This document shows, in pieces, positions 59,410-64,000 of a stretch of 64,000 nucleotides of DNA (positions are counted from its first letter, which is position 1; each line of letters starts with the position of its first letter). The notes beneath the pieces are model-generated. The model ran no database searches. It was not told the origin of the DNA and was given only the letters and a program-made list of their open reading frames with translations. Position numbers and translations under genes: made by a program. The stretch comes from Macrobrachium rosenbergii (taxonomy: Eukaryota > Arthropoda > Malacostraca > Decapoda > Palaemonidae), in NCBI RefSeq assembly GCF_040412425.1, contig NC_089744.1, positions 42,747,599 to 42,811,598 of the forward strand. Direction: 5' to 3'.

Positions 59410-61575
59410 TGATCAATTTCTTTTCTTATAAGTAACTTACCAAATAATTACATAGCTAATGTATATATACCTTGTGTGGCACCTTTTTTAAAATTTGACG
59501 TAGTATTACTTTTGTTTATTATGTAGGTGACTCCCTGCCCACTACCGGGGGAACAAGGAACAACCAGCAGCCATATTCAGTTTATTTCTGCCGGTTGTGG
59601 TGTCAATATCGTGCCATTTGCAGCAGTTTTCTTGGATTTTTCAGTTGTTATTTCATATTTGGTGAAGTACAATTGTTTTCCTATGGTTGCGCTCAGGCTA
59701 TAGGCAGTTTGTGATGATAATTTGGATTAGTTTTCAACAGCTTATTTACAATTATGTCAGATTCCAGTAGTTCGAGTATACACTATTGCAGCGAGGTAGG
59801 CTGCAAGGCTAGGCTAACGAAAGCATGCTATGATTCTCATACAATCTGTACTAAATGTAGGGGGCAAGATTGTATTATTGATAAAACCTGTAATGAATGT
59901 TTAATGTGGGATAATAAACAGTGGAAGGTTCATAAGTCTCAACTAGTCAAGTTAGAGAGAGATAGAAAGAGGAAAGCAGCTTATAATAAACAGTGGAAGG
60001 TTCATAAGTCTCAACTAGTCAAGTTAGAGAGAGATAGAAAGAGGAAAGCAGCTTTTAGAGCTGAAACACGCTCTCTTAGAGTAGAGGCCACACCTAAACC
60101 TAGTTTAGAGGTTAGCCCTATTACTCTCCCTTCTACTCCTTTTCCTACTTTATATCTTAATACTGGCCCTCCTACTGAACATCCTTCTACTCCCATGCCT
60201 GTCTCCCTTGCTTCCGATCCTAATGCCTTCACCAGTCTCAAATCTAGAGTTAATAAGAATATTAACCTCGTTGTAAGTACTGTTGCAGATTTGGGAGCTT
60301 CCATTAAAATGATTATGGAAAAAATGTTTTCCAAAAAGTGCACAGTTATAGTGCGTGCAAGTGGAGGATATGGCTATTCATCTTGTGGGTTCTCCTAAAC
60401 CAAGGTCCCTGTCCTGCTCCCCCAAAACATGGGAGAAGACATACCAAAGTCCAAGGGAGGCCGATGGGGTTTGCCCATGGGTAGTCGCCCCCTCAGTCGT
60501 GCCTGTTGTACAGTTCCAGGTGTCAGCAGACAGCCATCGGAAAGGCTTGTCCAGGGATATCCATAAGTTGTCCTCAGGCTCTTCCGACGATTACAGCATG
60601 GGCAGGAAGTGCCACAAACATTATCTGGACTCTTCCTGACCTCTTAAGCGCCCTTTTGAAACCCTTGGTCAACGTCCTGATCCGCTGGAGGATGCAGCTC
60701 TGCTAAGCGTTACAAGTAGTCTCTCTACAGTCCCAGACGTTCTTGAGTAACTGTGGACTACCTTATGTTTCTGTTCCTGTCCATCAGCATCCACCTCTGT
60801 CTCCTGTGGACAGTCCAGAGACTTTCTCATCTGAATGGTCGACTTATGACCCTGAGCACCCAGAGCTGCCCACTCATAAGCGTTCAGCACCCTATCCTGA
60901 GCACCCAGCACCTGTTTCTGAATGCCCAGCGCCAGCTCCTGAGGACCCAGTGCCAGCTCCCAGGCACCCATCACCTGTTTTGTCTTCTCAGAGGGTGTGG
61001 TCTCCTTCAACCCCCCCAGTTAGACCTCTAGCGTAGTCTCCTTTGCCTGTGAACCCTGACAAGCCTACTCTGGCTCCTATTAAAAGACAGTCAGTCCAAA
61101 TTATGGACTTATTGAAGAAAGCTCCTCCCGCTCCTAAGATTGCTTAGGATGACAAGCTGTCTCTGATTTCCTCGGAGGAAGAGATCAATCGAGAACCTGC
61201 TGCTCCTTCAGCATATGCTGCCTTATTGAGATACTTGATGGTGAACTTCCCCTCTTTTTGTGCCCCAGCTGCCCTGGCTTCGCCTGCTTCGATGCTTTTG
61301 ATGAGGAACCAGCCGGATGACAAGACATGCCTCCCCAAGATGGTCCTTTCATTCTCCTCTAAGAAGTCCTTTAAGGAGATGGAAGACTGGCTTTCTGCCA
61401 AAAGAGAACAGGGTAAAGCGTCTTTCGCTTCTCCTCCTCCTTGTCTGCTCTGCAGGAGATACTTCTCTTACATGACCGGCGAAGCGCCTTCTTTGGGAGT
61501 CACTGCCTTCTCCAAAGGGGACTTCTTTGGTCTAATGGTCTCTTTTTGTTCTGCATTCTCATGGGGCTTCTTAGG
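59410..61575 (+). mobile_element. DIRS copy E, left half only (A/C family)
   Basis: The left terminus (59410-59600: taacttaccaaataattaca, caggctgg-like and cactaccgggggaac blocks) is of the A/C type, followed by leader and gag. RT and later domains are absent. It ends near 61575 and is followed by a D-type terminus at 61748. Confidence 0.75.
59754..61575 (+). pseudogene. DIRS gag-like ORF, copy E, with a perfect 72-bp duplication
   Basis: The start at 59754 gives MSDSSSSSIHYCSEVGC, then SHTICTKCRGQDC and CNEC, the full Cys/His module. A 72-bp in-frame direct duplication at 59911-60054 repeats NKQWKVHKSQLVKLERDRKR. The frame is open for 214 codons, then shifts near 60345 and continues in pieces: Pro-rich (about 60780-61030), PPCLLCRRYFSYMTGEAPSL and LGVTAFSKGDFFGL, matching copy C at about 14460-14570. 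It has the longest intact gag N-terminus in the window. Confidence 0.8.
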
Positions 61576-61747
61576 TTGATTAGTGGACAACATGATAGCA
61601 CCACGAAACACACACACACATCCAAACATACAACACAACCAGAAGGTATCACAGGCTTAGGACAAAAACCAGCTTGGGGAAAGGAGAGCAAAAGTGAACG
61701 TCTGCTCTCCAAGGCAGTTAAAGAAACACGCTACCATCTCACATGCA

Positions 61748-61870
61748 TATTAGATGCCAGATGCCACAGATTCCTTGCATTTACGATTTTGATTGTTTTT
61801 TAACCGGTTTCCAGCTGGCACCAGAAGATTTATCCTAATGTTAAGACCTCAAGTTTGTTAGCTATGAGAA
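61748..61870 (+). mobile_element. Right terminus of a D-type DIRS element
   Basis: The stretch cagatgccacagattccttg through ctggcaccagaagattta and taatgttaagac matches 37123-37220 of copy D in the same orientation. It is a solo end next to copy E. No D-type gag, RT or recombinase lies to its left. Confidence 0.78.
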
Positions 61871-64000
61871 ATACAAATTAATGAAAAATTTATTGTTTTA
61901 TTTAAATTTAACATCAACTGCACCTCACCAACCTCCATTGATCCCTGAAAACTGTTATTTCCTTAACTTTTCTGATGTAACAGTAACACTGACATATTCC
62001 AAAATATCAGTGACAAAACTTTACTGGTTTGCTTTCCAACTTCATGCACATATTCAGTAGGCTGTGGTGCTATCAGCACACAGCTTCCATGGTACACAGT
62101 ATTTTATACTCTGTAAAGTACAGTACCACAGTTCAGAGAATAAACTGTGGGATTGAGGGCAAGTCAGTGTGTAAATTTCCCCTTAACCTACACCTTTCCT
62201 CCCCACCATCTCCTCATTAATAGGCCAGTTATCACCTAACATTCTCAATGAGCCAGTCAGCGTATATGCAGTGCTCATCAAGTTTGCCTAATTAAAAGTT
62301 TTTTTCTCCCATCCAGGACATTCTGCCTTCCCTCCATATAATTAGCCTTCACTCTTCATGCTTAACTTCCTCTTGCAGCTGATCCTTTGATGCTGCCGTC
62401 TTTGATAGACTTCATGTGCACTGCTGATGATGATTTTTATGTTCAGTTCATGAAGCTGTCATCTGTAGTACTTCAAAGCCAGTTCCTCACTGTATTCAAC
62501 TCCTCCATGAGTTGATTACAGCTTTGTAATATGCCTTTCTACCCATGGTCTCACTGCCAGAGTCAGTCTCTTCCTGCCTCTATGTCAACCTTTGAAACTT
62601 TTGCTCCTTTTTGTGAGACCCCTTCTGCTTGGCTTCTGCTGCATACAAACCTGGTCCTTATTACTGGATTGGCTCCTGTGTACTCTGTGCACTTTCTCTT
62701 TCATCTGTTCTGTGTACTCAAGTATTATCATGTAATCTTCTCCTTCCAAGTACTCACCTGCATTCAGCCATTCCCGCTGACATGTCTAACCCTGTATTCT
62801 TGCCCTTTGCTCTCCCACTTGCTCCTGTGAGTCCTCCCACTGCCATGTATCCAGCTGCATGACACATGCCACAACTTGGGGTCCTTGCACTTCGTTCCCA
62901 ACCTTGTACATCTTCCAAGCTGCATCTGTCTTTGTTCCAGTACATTTAACTTCAGTGTTCCTGCATGGAGGGATATCTATAGTTGTTCAGTCTCCACAAC
63001 TAGTAAGTCTCCTCTTCATTTAAAAATTGTTACCCTGCCAACTTGTAGACCCTCCTTGCCAAGAGTATACTCAGGCTGCACTGAGGAACTTATATCTCCT
63101 GAGCTCACTCATTACCATTCAAGTTCATTAGGATTTTAGTTGTGGTTCTGTTAGATCCCCCTAAGCATGAGTATGATTCATGTCACTATTCTTCAACTAA
63201 AGGAGCCTCATCTTACTCAAGTCACTCCACAAGCTCTCTCGTCATCCATCAAGCCCCTCTCACCCTAACAGTACCTGCACTTCTGCCATCAAAATCATAA
63301 AATATATTAAAAAATCTGTATTCTTTGAGGCAGGAGTGGATTTCATTAGCTGATGCAGATATTTCTTGTAATGACCTTTTGCTGCCTGAATCAGTACTCA
63401 GAGTTTGGGCCTTTTGCTTCTCTCTGCCTATTAAATACACTTTTGCTAAATTTTATTTTTGTGATGTTCATAACTCTCTTGACGTTAATTTCCTGGGATC
63501 TATTGTCGTGCCTAACTATGCATTTTCATTGTGGGAAGGTCTGGGCCATTCATTCTCCTCATAAGGAGTTCTTGGTACACACACACACACACACACACAC
63601 ACATCCTGGATATCAGCCTTTATGCCTCTTGAGCTTAGTGAGTTTGCTTTCATGGACTGTATCCTCATTTGTAAAGTCATTACTTTTGGAAGTATTTATT
63701 ATTTCAAGGTTAATTGCGGGCTAAATCTTTTACATTGTGGGAATTGGACTTCTTGCAGCCAAGTCTTGCTCTGAAAGGGCTCCTCCCTCTTGAATTGCAG
63801 TACAATAAAGCATGTTTTTGGTTAAACCCATGAATGTAATTTCCGTTGCCCCTCAGTCTTCAGATGAAGGATAGTACAGATGAGTGAAGTAGCATTTCCT
63901 TACTGCTGTTGGAATCGGCCATCATTGGGGTTTCGTCTTTCTAATGTGTCATGAAGTTATTGTGTCTCGGTACATGTCCTATAGAATGAGGCTGTGTATG
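61871..64000. other. Sequence with no gene supported
   Basis: Pyrimidine-rich ORFs at 62531-63140 lack family features and conserved motifs. A (CA)n microsatellite lies at about 63574-63602. A 48-codon open run after cag at 62379 has a plausible acceptor but no donor or family resemblance, so it is not called. Confidence 0.5.
63574..63602. repeat. (AC)n microsatellite
   Basis: About 14 AC units. Confidence 0.95.

Noticed and set aside
62379..62520. Possible further BAG6 exon after cag
   Set aside because: Open for about 48 codons, but no donor, no matching phase evidence and no family resemblance that I can defend.
62531..63140. Pyrimidine-rich ORFs with Ser/Leu/Cys-rich products
   Set aside because: No motif, no splice logic and several overlapping frames equally open, as expected of biased base composition.

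Overview
This window looks like nuclear DNA of an arthropod, most likely a decapod crustacean. The reasons are intron-split coding with GT/AG splice sites, AT-rich introns, many long (CT)n/(GA)n microsatellites, and a dense load of tyrosine-recombinase (DIRS-type) retrotransposons, which are known to be common in decapods. The species assignment is inference. No bacterial genes, CRISPR array, rRNA or tRNA genes were found.

Only one host gene is supported. Eight plus-strand exons between 19476 and 55702 splice in a continuous frame into about 528 residues that I recognise as the central part of BAG6 (Scythe/BAT3), the ubiquitin-like chaperone and triage factor. Neither end of the gene is seen: the N-terminal ubiquitin-like part lies upstream, and the C-terminal exons were not found and presumably lie downstream. 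Two introns (23969-39308 and 40948-54609) are greatly expanded by transposons.

The rest is mainly mobile DNA. 1-215: right end of a DIRS element. 830-11500: a nested stack in which DIRS copy A carries a pogo-like TA-flanked transposon and a tRNA-derived SINE in its gag, and copy B sits in A's 3' terminal region. 12853-19100: DIRS copy C, with both inverted termini, interrupted by a small TIR element. 21000-28030: two decayed DIRS remnants (G, F). 30626-37250: DIRS copy D, a divergent family. 42188-44412 and 47875-50072: two copies of a TTAA-flanked (piggyBac-type) element built from five ~375-bp tandem units; the second splits a 5'-truncated LINE (46751-51800) whose reading frame resumes exactly after it. 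51960-53760: unidentified minus-strand coding remnants split by another pogo-like MITE. 54914-55312: a hairpin-rich interspersed repeat. 57754-58103: a pogo-like MITE. 58430-59400: an internally duplicated minus-strand LINE RT. 59410-61870: a DIRS gag copy (E) fused to a copy-D-type terminus.

All DIRS copies are non-functional as read: frames are broken by shifts and stops, and catalytic residues are substituted in some (RT of C and D, recombinase of B, C and D). The shared order of their parts is gag with a Cys/His-rich N-terminus, RT, RNase H, a Dam-like methyltransferase segment, tyrosine recombinase, internal complementary region and inverted terminal repeat. I found no wholly new biological system. 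The most interesting items are the tandem-unit TTAA elements, the nested and frame-preserving insertions, and the hairpin 3' architecture shared by divergent DIRS families.
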